This document shows, one piece after another, positions 38,743 through 51,036 of a stretch of DNA of 64,000 nt (position 1 is its first letter; each line of letters opens with the position of its first letter). The stretch comes from Ptychodera flava (lineage: Eukaryota > Hemichordata > Enteropneusta > Ptychoderidae). The notes under the pieces are model-generated. The model was not told where the DNA came from and ran no database searches. It saw only the letters and a list, made by a program, of their open reading frames with translations. The stretch covers positions 20,402,272 through 20,466,271 of the forward strand of contig NC_091944.1 of NCBI RefSeq assembly GCF_041260155.1, read 5' to 3'. The translations under genes and the position numbers were made by a program.

Positions 38743-41700
38743 ATGACATCAGATAGCGACCGCCGCGAGCGGAGCTGGTTGTACTACATCGGCATCGTCG
38801 GTACAGGGGTGGTGACTTTCCCAAGTTGCTTGGGGTTGTTACAGCATCTTGTATTCAAACAACTTCATCTGAGCGCGTCTATGACGTTGTCACCTCTCCT
38901 AGGATTCGTATCAGTTGCTACCTCAGGGATTATATCGTCTATTAGCATATGTGTGGTATCACCTGTATTGAAACGATTCTTGCACGATCATGGCACATCA
39001 ATCAATACAGGTACAGTGTGGTCATTCATTGGCAAATGTGGCAGTTCGCCAGATGCTATAAGTTGGTTATTCGTCATTGATCGACATGTTCGTTGATTCA
39101 TCAAAGCATATGATAAAATATATATCATAAATGCATTAAACTTTACTTTACTTTACTTTACTTTATTGCTCAACAACACACTCAAGGAGTGTGGTAAGGC
39201 AAAAATTACAAAACTCGTCAAACACTGGATGAAGCTGCTGCTGGGGGAGGAACTGAAGTACACAGAAATAAATTTGGCAAGAGGTAGTTTATCTTTGTGA
39301 GTAAAGATATACATGAACTTTTCTCTGTCACTCAAATCAAGAAAGCCAGGATTATACAAACTTGTGGATGAAAATAGACTATCTCGATAAGCTCTGTATT
39401 TTGGACATTCTACTTAAGTGAAATTCATCCTCAACTAAAGACTTACAATACTTGGCAGTATCTTTCATTTGCAGGAACTTTTGGTATTGACCTTCTACCC
39501 AGTTCTGTTATTCTTAGTTTTTCAGCCACCTCCTATAGGTAAAAGATCTTATATCTAGCAAGTAACTTTCAAATTAAAATTTTGTCTTAAATAGTCTGTA
39601 AGTTCGGAGCTTATTCCTCTGCATTTCACACTTCCTTGTATCATTATGAATGTTTCTCAGCCATGTTTGTTCATAAATTTCACATAAACTATCATATACA
39701 TTATTAACTGTGGAATTGATATTGCAAACACTAGACCATATATCACTCCCACTGTAAGAGCTCAATATGCTTTGTATATAATTAGACCAATCTGAATTCA
39801 ACCTGGATGTATAAGCAGATCTCAGTAAGATGTCATCTGATAAAACCAATCTATGCCAGTATTTGAGCATGTGCTTTATCACCATAAAGTGAATTGGATA
39901 TCTACCCAGCTCTCCAACAACACCATCAGACGGTGCATGTTTAGAGACTCCTCGGATAAATCTATAATAAGATATACTAACATCATTGAGAAAGTTACAT
40001 TTGTCATTAATTTCATGTCCCCATATTTCACAGCCATATGTCATAATAGGAACAATTAAACTATCAAAGAGTGATAATGCAACTTTTACAGAAGGTGAAC
40101 CATTTTGAAGGCCCTTACGAAGGCTGAAAAGAGCTTTCATTGCCTTCAATTTAAGATTGTGAAAATTACCTTTGAATTTACCATTTGGGGTAATGACAAA
40201 ACCAAGGTAACAGTACTCTTTCACTAAGTCAAGAGTCACTCCATTGTAAGTGAGTGTAACTCCTTTTACAAGATGACTACTTTTGTTTAACACAATAACT
40301 TTCGTTTTCTTTATGTTAATAGATTAAAAAGACGCATGGCTTTTGTGTCTTTTTGGCCAGGTAGATATAGATACACGAAAACGCTGAAGTTGTGATATGC
40401 AAAAAAGTACCTTACAGTTACACCCATGACATAAATCTCGGGGAGCTGTAATATTAAACCTTACTGCAATCCGTAGAGTAGCACCTCTCTACAGCTTGGT
40501 TGGGTTGTATCGGGGAATGGGGCACAACACACAATCGAGGGAGTGGTATGACTAAGGATCATAGGAAATTTGACCTTAAACAGCACTTTATAATATAATT
40601 GGACATAAACTTGAAAGTGATATTGTACAAGAGAAAAGTGATAGATTATTTTTTCTCAATACAGGACAAAGACAACGTGAAGATGATTCAAACATCAGGT
40701 TTTTTAATCGTTGCACAGTTATTTACAATTTAAAGAAGAGGAATCTGATGCAGTTGGTACTGTTCAGTCCAGATAAATATATACTGTGATATATTTTTGA
40801 AGTTCATATTTGGTCTCACTTTCTTGTGCTCGTAGATTCCAATACACATGATGATGACAACACTGATAAAACAGCTACACCTGAATTCATGCAATGCCTT
40901 CCTGTCTATGGTGTTGTCAGTGTTGCTGTCTTAAACTTTTCAATGGACAGTTTAAATCTGTACTTCCAAGTGATTTGGTCAAACCAGGTAAGGAGACATG
41001 GTTGGTTTATTTTTACCGCGGCACACTTGCCTGAGTATAAGCCCTGCTCCTAGTATAACTGCATATCGTGTTGCCAAACTAGGGGCTTATACTCAGACAA
41101 GTACCGTACATACTGTGACATCGGTAGTGTGATGTGATCTTGCTATCATCCATTAATCTATCACTTTGTTGGTGTGTTGTGATGATGCACACACAAAACC
41201 ATAGACAGTAGAGTCCAAGATCTCCCGATCCACTGCCTGTGACACAACCAAAAAAGGAAGTTGCTACAAGTTGTCAACCCATCACCTAGTTTTTGGTCAT
41301 TAACCTAGTTTTGGGTGAATTTTTCTATCCATCAACAGTTTACGTGATGGTTTATTTGCTAATATGAACAAAAATGAATTCAACGAATTTGCTTTGAACT
41401 GAGCATGCCATGGTGACTCCATCAACTCTGCTAAAGTTCCCAATCCTTTCAAAAACATTCATATGCTGACAAGAGATAACGCAGCAGAAAATAGACAAAC
41501 TAATGCAATTGGATTGATTCAAATCACAGTTGTGAAAAAGTTAACCAGTTCTCCCTTCTATACACATTCATTGAAGGCAATAATATTTATCTTGTAAAAT
41601 CATATGTATTGCACAGTTTATTTCGTCACATTTAATCTAGATATTCTTGTGTAAAAGAGAAGAAAAATAGATAAGTCTTTAATACATCCAGGCTGAATTT

Positions 41701-43779
41701 CAACTTCTGCATATTGTGTCTGTCAGGTGCTTTTGCCAGAGAGAGTGTCCGTGCTACCGTGAAGTATGCAAATAGTTCTCAAAGGAAGAAAATACAGAGT
41801 ATAGGAAAGCAACATGGTTGTCACAGTTGTGGAAGATGGTTGAAGGTGAAGTTTTACATAGCTGATCACCAACCACACACCATAGCTGTAAGTATTCAAT
41901 TTATAAACTGCAAGTGATCCTGTAATTATGCCAAACATTTGATAAACAAAAAAACTAAATGGTTAGAAGTCTATGTGATATATTCTTTAATCTTTTCACC
42001 ATCATGGTACAGTCCAAATCCATATTATCAATGGGCAGGGTGGACCTGTTAAGGTAGTATGCGCCTCAACAGTGAAAGCCCTAAACTGTTGCTCAAGCTG
42101 TCCTCAAAGAGTATTTCAACCACTCTCTTTCAAAATTAAGAATGAAAAATCGGGGTTCACTGCGCAAATTTTGGAACTAGAGAAACAAATTACCAAAGAT
42201 TTACTGATATTTGAAATTCAAAATGACTGCCATCCCTATATTAAATATATTGAGGGAAGAAATATTTCAATTTTTGAAAAACTAAGGTGATGAAAAGTTT
42301 TCTTACACCAAGAGCTTTAAAATGAACCCCCACTAGAGGTAGATCAGAAAAGAATTGTCAAAGTTTGAGAGCATCAGCAGTGAATGGCTGCTCCTGAGGC
42401 ACATTCTGCACAATGTGGGAAAAATTCTGATGCCCATCACAGGATTATGGCCGTACTGTACTGCAGTAAAAATTTTACAGGACTCACATGTGTAATGAAC
42501 CAAGATAAACAAATATTTGTATGATTCATTGTCAAATTTATGCCAAAATGACTTTTTGCATTGACCTGAACCTCGGTTTGTATTGTTTTCAGTTAGTTTG
42601 TTTCTTTGTCTGTTAGGGCATATACCAGTGGAAGCATCGAATCGTGTGCTGTTCATGCCATATAGATATCACTGACTTGATGGCAAATCAATAATTCTTT
42701 CGAAAGTAATTCTTAAACTTAAAGAGCATTGTCTAACATTTCTAATACATCATATGTAAATGCCATCAATCAATATGTACATTATCGGTGAACTGTGTTT
42801 AACTTTGAAAAACTGAATGGTGTTCAAGTCGCAACCCAGTAAGACCGTCAGGCTGAATTTGAGTGAATGAATTCCAAGATTTTCAATGGTGACATTTTAG
42901 GGAGTACACAAGGAGCATGGCACTTTGCTGTGCTGTAGGCAAGCTACTGGTTACATGAGAGTTAAGAACGTGTGTGTTAGATTCACTAAGTCAGTGGAAT
43001 GCTAACTTACCAGAAAAACCATCAGATTTGTATTTATTTTGGGAGATTTTGTGCATAGCTGTAATGTCAAATGTTTACTCTTACACCACAAAAGAGATTT
43101 TAAAAAGATGTAACAAAAAGACATAACTTTCATGTAAGAAAACTCTTTTTATAACCTCATTCCATGTTTCAAGTACTGCTTAAAGGGAAACGGTAGTCGG
43201 AATTGCGCCTGTTTGAGTTTGTGTTTACAAACAATGTATTTCGTGCACAACTTTCATCAATTACCATCGTACCTTGGATACAGGATGCATTGGTCGTATG
43301 TGTCCCATACAACCTTTTTAGCGCAGTTCCGATAACTGAATCCCTTTAAAATGGCATCAGAATTTTTCCCATACTGTGTTGCAAGTAAACTTTTTAAGAA
43401 ACGTGAACAAAAGTATTGCACGACGCAGTGTTGATTATCGTTTCTTTTTTTCCCTAAGAAAATTACATTGTTGTGAAATGAAACACAATAATGAAACATA
43501 TCAATTCTTTTCACCTTTCTGTTTGTTCAAATCTTTTGATCCATCCAGGTTGTGTTGCAGAATTCCAAAGCCAACAGGAAACCTCTTCAGGATCAGAGAT
43601 TTTACCCACAATGCACCAAGTGTGCCAAGAAGCAGAGACACTGCGTCAGCAAACCAGCTGTGAGGAAATTGGTGACGCACGCAACATCGCTGAGAAGATA
43701 TCATTTCTTTCTTCCACTTCCCTTGCTCCTACCACCATCAACTTTACAGCTTGTCATGGACCTTTTGAAACCAAGGTGA
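38743..43779 (+). CDS. Membrane-anchored protein with Cys/His treble-clef-like domain
   Basis: Four exons: 38743-39010, 40836-40987, 41727-41887 and 43549-43779, giving about 270 residues. Exon 1 has two hydrophobic segments (about residues 12-37 and 46-75), suggesting a membrane anchor with the C-terminal domain facing one side. Exon 3 encodes VRATVKYANSSQRKKIQ followed by GCHSCG and IADHQP. Exon 4 adds RFYPQCTKCAKKQ. The order C-x2-C, D-H-x-P, C-x2-C-x2-KQ looks like a zinc-binding treble clef of the HNH type, but I do not recognise the family and claim no nuclease activity. Exon 2 is 152 nt where the phases on both sides require 153; reading NGQFK after the TTTT run restores a continuous conserved block (VLPSDLVKPGAFARESV). 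The first intron holds a LINE fragment and the second an inverted-repeat element. Confidence 0.65.
39137..40323 (-). mobile_element. CR1/Jockey-group LINE, 5'-truncated 3' end
   Basis: The minus strand encodes the C-terminal part of a non-LTR reverse transcriptase: NIKKTKVIVLNKS, YCYLGFVITPNGKF, IVPIMTYGCEIWGHE and VGELGRYPIHF are typical of the thumb and post-RT region of CR1/L2/Jockey-type elements. The open frame runs 40293-39574. The 3' end is a short tandem tail, read as about four TTTAC units on the plus strand at 39143-39164, as in L2-like elements. The palm motif is missing, so the copy is 5'-truncated and dead. It lies in antisense in intron 1 of the surrounding gene. Confidence 0.85.
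41014..41107. mobile_element. 94-bp inverted-repeat MITE
   Basis: Left TTGCCTGAGTATAAGCCC and right GGGGCTTATACTCAGACAA are inverted copies, with outer ACCG / CGGT also matching. The element starts 26 bp after the exon 2 donor of the host gene. No clear target duplication was seen. Confidence 0.7.
41990..42052 (+). mobile_element. MITE family B, copy 3, partial
   Basis: CTTTTCACCATCATGG, then CCATATTATCAATGGGC and GGACCTGTTAA match family B. Its final TTAA at 42049-42052 is also the first TTAA of the family A copy that follows. Confidence 0.65.
42049..42410 (+). mobile_element. MITE family A, copy 5
   Basis: Starts TTAAGGTAGTATGCGCCTC and carries the internal landmarks CAAGAGCTTTAAAATGAAC and GGTAGATCAGAAAAG. 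The right terminus (CCTGAGGCACATTCTGC) has decayed. It is in intron 3 of the membrane-anchored protein gene. Confidence 0.8.
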
Positions 43780-46700
43780 TGACCTTTGGTTGTCAAGGTT
43801 ATGACCCTGTCTTCTCAGTAACACCTTGACAACAGCAACAAGCAAACGTACCATGACTGCAGTTTTCTAAAACTCTTTAGTTGTCAATGATATAGTTGAA
43901 CAGAGGAACCGGCACTAAAACAAGTCAAGGGATTTTTGTCAAATCTTTTCAGATACTTCCTTCCATTGTTCATGTCAATGAAACAGTATTTAAGGTTATT
44001 TGTATTCAGCAACAGTGTTAGGGTATGTATTTGAGAAGCAATCATAAAAACTTATCAGTCAAATTCAAATGATGATGACTTTGTCCTCTTTGACAGTGGT
44101 ATAATTTTTGTATTTACCAAAAGTATAATGTATTAACAAAGACTTATACACACAAGAATTATCATAAAAATATATTTCATCCTAATTTCAATTTGTGCCG
44201 AAGAGGGATTCTTTTAAATATGTTTGAGTAATTTTGACTCATAATTATTATTTGTGAATCAAGAGTGTTGAGGTTTTAAGGGTCTGTACTATATATCTTT
44301 TCAAAATAATTAAAAGAAAAAGTCTCATTATTTGTTTGTTTTTACACCTGGAAGATGTGAAATACCTTCTTGATCTTAACTTGTTCATCCCCATTCTCCG
44401 TAAACAAATCCATACTTGCCATTGATAACAATGGAGTTGGGTGAAACCATGGTTGTAAAGGGGTGAACCTATTCAGTCACTTGTATTTGTAAAGGCTAAT
44501 CACTACTTTTTAAAGTTAGAAATAACGCATGTGCCAAAACATGGGCTACTGATATTCCACAAGTGAACATGGCTGACATGCATATTTTACCATATATGGA
44601 TATATGCAAATTTGCAGTGACTGATTTATCTAATAGCATGGGCCATAAACCCATACAATGTCAAACAATGACATGATGAGCATCCAAATGACCTTGCCCT
44701 ACTTCATACTGAGTTTGGCACTTTGCCAGAACAGCTGAGGTGGCTCATTAGCATATATTCATTGTTAATATCTGATATCATGTAATAGGCCACTTGATCT
44801 CAGTGGCCTGGCCATGAGGAGAGAGCCCAGGGTAACCCCTTCTCTATCAGCATCTTTGAGATATCTAACAACAGGATCAACCTATATAATGATGTAATAC
44901 CAGCAAAATTCATGACTTTGTTCACTTAATAGAATGCAATACAAAAATGGGCAATTAAATTTTGCGATGTCACTGAGGACAAATCTGTCCCTATAAGTGT
45001 AGCATGCAGATACCTGCAAAATCTCAATCAACCAGCATTGTTGTGTAAAGGATGACAGTCTGTCTTTGTAGAGTTCATCCGATGCTAAATGAACCATATT
45101 TATTTACATTGACATTTGCATTATTCTTTTTTCATCTCTACCAATAATATAGTATGATATGTTTTCAGAATGGATATTAATGACTCTTTACCAGTCCAGG
45201 ACCAAACCACCATATAATGTTTTGAAATGTAATGGTTGTGTGGGGCATTGTATGAGCAAATATTTACTTTTAATTTCATGAATATACATTCCGGTAAAAA
45301 ATTCAACCTGAAAGCGGTGATGTGCCATTGATGAGACATTTTACTGTACTACAATTTTTTTCCAAATCATTTAACATGCAAAGTAATCCTTGAACATGGA
45401 AATGATTTGGGTTGTGTAAAAGGTAACCTCTGAATCAATATTTAGATTAATTTTGATTATTTCATCAGATTTTGCAGGTAGCTTACATGAATGAAACACT
45501 GCTATTAATTATTGTAGGCTGCAATTTGTTCATTGATTCAACATAGTACTATGGTTATGCACACAGTTTGTATGTACGGTAGTCCACAGGCTAGCGTAAT
45601 TGGCAAGCCCAAAATACAACACACCATTAGATTGGCAAAAAAGTTCAGTTAAGATTCCTGTCTACTATTTGTCCCCTCCGTAGCCCTTTAGCTAAATTAT
45701 TGCCATTTCAACTTCAACCCCATCGCGTTTAGTCTCATCAGGTGAGTGATATCTTCGATCTATGGGATTCAGCTTCTTCACCAGTCTTACACAATTCAAA
45801 CTCTGTGACTCGGATGATGTGAAGAACAGCCAAGCTACAGCAGTGTTCAAGTAAAGCAATCAAAGCTGTTTGTGCAAAAAAATGTTAAAGTGCAGTTTTT
45901 CAGTAGATGGGAAAATGTAAAAACTAATCAGAAATTTTCACTGTGTGCAGGGAAGAAATTCTAGTTTTTACACTGGACAGGGAGAAATTTTCTAGTAGTG
46001 TATACCTGAAGATAGGTAGAGGGAGGGTAATGCTTTGGTTGATAGAACCTTAGGGAAGAGAGTGGTGTCAGTGGTGGGGAAAAGGCAGTGTGGAGCTTGA
46101 ACTGTTGTTGTGGGGAGTAGAGAGAGAGAGCAGGCCAAAGATACTGGAGGGCAGTGGGGTGGGTATTATAATTCAGTTGAGGGCACTTTGCATGTGCTGG
46201 TGGGAGGGCAGTAGTTTCAAAGGGCTTCAAATATGGCTGGGGGCTGGAGGAAACGCGATTGAATTTTTTTTTTTTCCGATCCCCCTTAATCCCAACAAAA
46301 AGATTTCAAATTCCTCCAGCTATACAAAATTTTTCACGCTCCCTCCAAATCATATAGCAAAATACTTATTAGGGATGTATGCGCACAAAAAAATATACAT
46401 ATATTGTGCAGTTCTGCGTGCAGATGTTTGACACTACCTTATATGACGCAGACAGTGGTGGTTATAGAAATATTGCCAGCAGTTTGTAGATCCATATTCC
46501 GCAGGAAAGTTTTTAAATTGAAGGCAAATTCTTGAATTGATTCATTTTTAAATGCATCAGTCGACCTTTTTGGATTAGTCGATGTTGACTTGAGTGTGAC
46601 ACTGGTCAGGTCAGTGGAACACCTTTAAAAGTGCTCAAAAGGATGATCATGAGAGAGTGTGCAAATTATGAATTCCTGGCTACATTTTGCCAGCAGTGAA

Positions 46701-47638
46701 AAACAATATGTGACCTACTGGAAAAAATTTGTTACTTACAAAATTGGCAATACTGGAAGATTGAAATTTTCTATCAAATAAAACTTATTTCTGAAATTTT
46801 GCGTCTAATTATGCCAAATTTGGTAAAATATAAACACTTTTATTCACACATTTTTTTATTTTAAATGAAGAATCTTTACCATTCAACATTTTATTTTTGT
46901 GATATTGTACAATGGGAATGTCGCCATTTTATTCACTGCATGAACTTGAATGGCTTCTAAGTGATTTCCATGAAAAACAGTGACTTTAGGTTTGTAGAAA
47001 ATCAAGCATGGTGACCCCATCTTTATCAACCGCATTCTTGTTCAACTCCCTATGGCATGTTTCACTGTCCAATAGTAAGCTTGCCAACACAGCCTGTCTT
47101 TGTGTAGTGTGCATTTGTATCATTGACAAATGACTTTCAGTCTGGACTGTAATTTACAGGTTTTGTTGACAAACTGAATATGGTGTGTTTCAGCATACAT
47201 ATTTTCAGGTCCCCCTTATACACGACCTTCAAGTCCCCTTGCCTCGACCAACCTTAGAATTATCAAATCTTCCCTGAATTCCTTCAGCCCCACCAGTATT
47301 TGTGAATGCACCCTAGGGACTTTCCCCAACCGAATGCTTGTGCAAGGTCTAGGTCCATGCTGGAAATTCCCGCCTTTGCTAACAATCTAGCTGCAGCTGC
47401 AGCAAACCGGATTTACTAGCTGGCGCAATCGCGCAAATTTGCATCGATGTGATTGGCCAGAAATTTTGCATGAATTATGGCTACCCAATGGCAACCAGGA
47501 TATTGTACTATTGATCACATGACTGTCAGATGACCATTATATCATGTTTGTTTTTATTTTGGTTCGAGAGCAGTGACATTGCAGAAGTTGGCGAAAGTTT
47601 TCCCGAAAAATCGCGTATTTTCTCTATTTCAACGATAA
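43780..47638. other. Intergenic, no gene recognised
   Basis: No exon was identified between the membrane-protein gene and CREBL2. A family B element is at 44376-44467 and a GGCCAC / GTGGCC hairpin near 44789-44809. The last 300 bp before the CREBL2 start contain a CCAAT-type box (GATTGGCC near 47451) and CACATGAC near 47517, fitting a promoter, without proof. Confidence 0.45.
44376..44467 (-). mobile_element. MITE family B, copy 4
   Basis: Reverse-orientation copy. It starts TTAACTTGTTCATCCCC and includes CCATTGATAACAATGGAGTTG and GAAACCATGG. The far TTAA has changed to GTGAA. Confidence 0.7.
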
Positions 47639-50200
47639 ATGAGCAGCCTCCAAGAAGGCACGACATTCATTTTCACTGAAGCTGGCGTCATGAAGGGTGA
47701 CTCGCCAAACATGAGGCGAAAAGACGAAAACAAAGTGAAGGTAAGCTGGTAGTTTCTCGGTGCCGTGTATGGTACAGTTTGTGTCCGAAGGTCACTTCAC
47801 TATGGTTTCGAGAAAATTCTATGCAAGTCGTAACATTTCAGCAAAATAATATCTGTTTCCGGTCCACAATGACTTGTAGTTGCATCTTCCTCCGAAGTTT
47901 TCCGATTTTACAGCGAAACAGTGAGTCAGTAGTCGTCATGCAGCGTCAAAATTCCGTACCCGTAGCGATTGCGAAATCGATGGTTCGCCATCTTTGTTTA
48001 CAATCAAAAATTGTGCTCGAGGTCGTTGACACTGCATTGTTCTATGCGATTCTGTGTATCAACAAGGAAGTTGTACTGTAACCAACGCGCAGGCAGGTTT
48101 CGCAAGGGCCTTCTGTATTCAAAGTATATTTCTCGCCACGTTATTTTGATCATGTTTAACTGTTCGTAGATTATTCTTTATCGTTTTCATGAAATTTTAC
48201 AAATAATTTTAATTAAAGTGGTTCCCCATGGAATCCGAATCTGGTTGAACTCAGAGCAAGTTCCTGGTTTCTGAACTGAAAGTGACACAGGTGACAACGG
48301 CAAGCCTGAATGTACAGAGCAATCACTACAAACAAACATAATGCCTTGGTCGTCCTTGCGAACAGGGTACATGGTATTTTTCATGCATACCACAAACACC
48401 TGTTCTTATAGCGCTGATCGCAAATGACGTCACTGTTCTCTTCATTAATATGCACTAAATAAACATTTGTCCGCATTTTCCGCATAAAAGACGAAAATAA
48501 AACCTGCGAGTGTTAGAATGGCTATTTAGCGTCACACTTATTCGTATGCATTGATGACTGAGACTTTACAAGCTGCAATAACAGCCGCGCATACAACGAC
48601 AAAATTTGTCTGAATTTCAGCATATTTGTGTGAAAGTCGTGCGCGTGCAGCTATATTTAGTAACAAACCTGAAATCGCAATCAACGCTATTGCTTTTGCG
48701 GCAACATTCAAAATTTTTCACAATGTTCATGTTTCTTTAACCAAACCCTGTACCAAGGCAAGCAAATCCCCACTCTCCTAACCCTAACCCTAAGATTAAA
48801 GATACTTCATGCAAGTGTCACTGTACACCAAAATATAAAAAAGTTACATTATTATAACACTGCTTGCTGATATTTGTAGCTACTAGAGTTTTTTATATGG
48901 AACACTAAATTTCTTGTACAGAGAGTCTCCAGCAAGGCAAAGAAGCCAGGTACAGGCAGGAGAGGGAGAAAGCCATCAAAGATAGATCAGAAAGCCAAAC
49001 TTGAAAGAAGTCGACAGAGTGCAAGAGAGTGTCGGGCTAGAAAGAAACTCAGATACCAGAACCTGGAAAAAATGGTTGGACAGAGAGAGAGAGAAATCAG
49101 CAAGCTCAGAGAGGAATTGGAAACAGTAAGTTTGTATTCTGCCAATGACTCTTTTTGAGGTGGTATGCGCCTCGAAAGTGAAAGACTGACACTTTTGCTC
49201 AAATTTTCCTTAATGAATCTTCCAACCACTCTCTTTCAAAGTCAAGAATAAAAATTGGGTTTCACTGTGCAAATTTTTGGTACTAGAGAAACAAAATACC
49301 CAGGATTAACTATATTCAAATTCAAAATGCCGCCGCCCCTGTGTTAACTCTACGGAGAAAAATAAAATTTTCGAATTTCGAAAAACTACGTCAGTGAAAA
49401 ATTTTCTTACACAAAGAGCTTTAAAATGAACCCCCATAAGTGGTAGATCAGAAAAGAATTGTAAAAGTTTGAGAGTCAGAATATCTGTCCCCGAGGCATG
49501 TTCAACGTTTACATCAGTTGACTAATGTTGCATGCATAATAGGGTAGTCTGGAGTTGAAGGTAGGGGTTAAGTATGTGTAGCATGAACATTTTGGCAAAT
49601 AGAAGACAGTGTTTTTGCCTAGGTTTTAGAACATTGGTGAATCACACTGGAACTACAGTAACATTTCTGCAGCCCTCAATTGTCACTGATAGACCAAGGC
49701 GAAACCCTGTAAAATAACTTTGAAACCCCGGTAAAATTTATCTGCTTACACCCTTAACAGAAACACTGAGAAGATGTCGCGAAAGTCTAAGAAGTTAAAG
49801 TTAGGCTGTTATCTAATGTATAAGTACATTATCATACAAATGTTTTGGCCTTCAATCAAAGTCTTATATGTTACATAAGACATGAAGGATGTATTCAAGC
49901 AGTTTTCTAAAACAAACTGTACAGAATATATCCAAAGGAAAAGGGCATACTGTATATCGTTTTAATCAATATGATAGGAGATTATATAAATTGGTTTGCC
50001 TCAATTTTCATTAGAAATATCGCATAATAGGTGCTATTGCTGAATATTTTGTAAAAACGACTACCATCATTTCTTTTCCACAGTACAAAAAGTGGTGTCA
50101 GTTGATAGATGAAGGGATTCTACCACCGGAAATAAAGAACATACTCAGACTGGCAGCAGCCACTGGGCGGGCACGGAAACAAGCATCTGTCAACTTGTGA
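47639..50200 (+). CDS. CREBL2: CREB-like bZIP transcription factor CREBL2
   Basis: Three exons, 47639-47740, 48922-49125 and 50084-50200, all in phase 0, give 140 residues. Exon 2 carries the CREBL2 signature: GRRGRKPSKIDQKAKLERSR followed by QSARECRARKKLRYQNLE (basic region), then a short leucine zipper (REREISKLREELE). Exon 3 continues YKKWCQLIDEGILPPEIKN, matching the conserved tail after the zipper in vertebrate CREBL2 and fly REPTOR-BP. The family works as a nuclear metabolic or stress regulator partnered with CREB-type or REPTOR factors. The N-terminal 34 residues from exon 1 are longer than the human start, and the C-terminus is shorter, ending ARKQASVNL. All phases agree, with no frameshift. 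A CRE palindrome lies in intron 1 and a family A MITE in intron 2. Confidence 0.95.
48425..48432. promoter_or_regulatory. CRE palindrome in CREBL2 intron 1
   Basis: A perfect TGACGTCA about 690 bp after the exon 1 donor. A CREB-related gene carrying a CRE in its first intron would be compatible with autoregulation; this is inference from the motif alone. Confidence 0.3.
49155..49511 (+). mobile_element. MITE family A, copy 6
   Basis: Near-complete forward copy in CREBL2 intron 2, starting 29 bp after the exon 2 donor. It opens TTGAGGTGGTATGCGCCTCG and closes CCCCGAGGCATGTTC. Both TTAA tetranucleotides have decayed. Confidence 0.85.
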
Positions 50201-51030
50201 CGGAAATGGAATGAACGACACTGCAAAAACACAGATTCCAAAACAAAAACTGCGTTAGACAAGCAGAAGCTGTAGTATTTGTGACACTCATAATTTGTAT
50301 CTATGTACGGTTCTGCTTGCCGTGTGATACATGCTATGACCAGGTTGCCGTTTACAAGTAGGGAGAATTTTGTCTCCGTTAAAAGCAACTGGCGATCATA
50401 TTTGCATTTACATCTTGTGTGAAGTGAAGTTCCAACCTGTTCCAGTGCTAGGGTCATTGCATCAGAGCCAGCGGTAATTCTCAATCTAGCGCAGGATCTG
50501 TGTCTGAAAATGCGATAAACTAGTTAAATTCATCCATGCCAGCAATGATTGTTCTGCACTTCATCTAATGTATAAGTACATTATCATACAAATGTTTTCA
50601 TCTTTTGCTGTCGTCTTCATCATCTGAGTGTTTCTTTGAGATGACAAATTTGAAGATATACAAGTATACAAAGTGGAAAAAAATGCAGAGTGACCATCAT
50701 CGGAAACTTGCACCGAAAAAAAAAGTTCAAGATATAAGGACTGATTCAACCACTTTACATCGAACAGGCGTGGCTAGGCCAACAGTGACATCCGTTTTAT
50801 GTCACTTTGGCTCATGAAGAGAAGAACTTGTCGGTGAGAAATCTTCAAAAAATGACAACGGGAACAAACGTAATCACTTCATGGGAGTGCAATTATCTTA
50901 GCAGATGTTTCCTTATTATCTTCATAAAACGTTAAATGAAAAAAAAACAAAAATAAAAACTTACAAATTGTACTGGAAAAAACAGAACTTTATAAGAATA
51001 AGAAGAATGGAGAGGTTATATTATGTGGTG

Positions 51031-51036
51031 AATAAA
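51031..51036 (+). terminator. Candidate CREBL2 poly(A) signal
   Basis: AATAAA about 830 bp after the stop codon; an alternative lies at 50952-50957. Confidence 0.35.

Noticed and set aside
45961-46431. Overlapping open frames on both strands
   Set aside because: No recognisable domain, low-complexity composition and no splice context.
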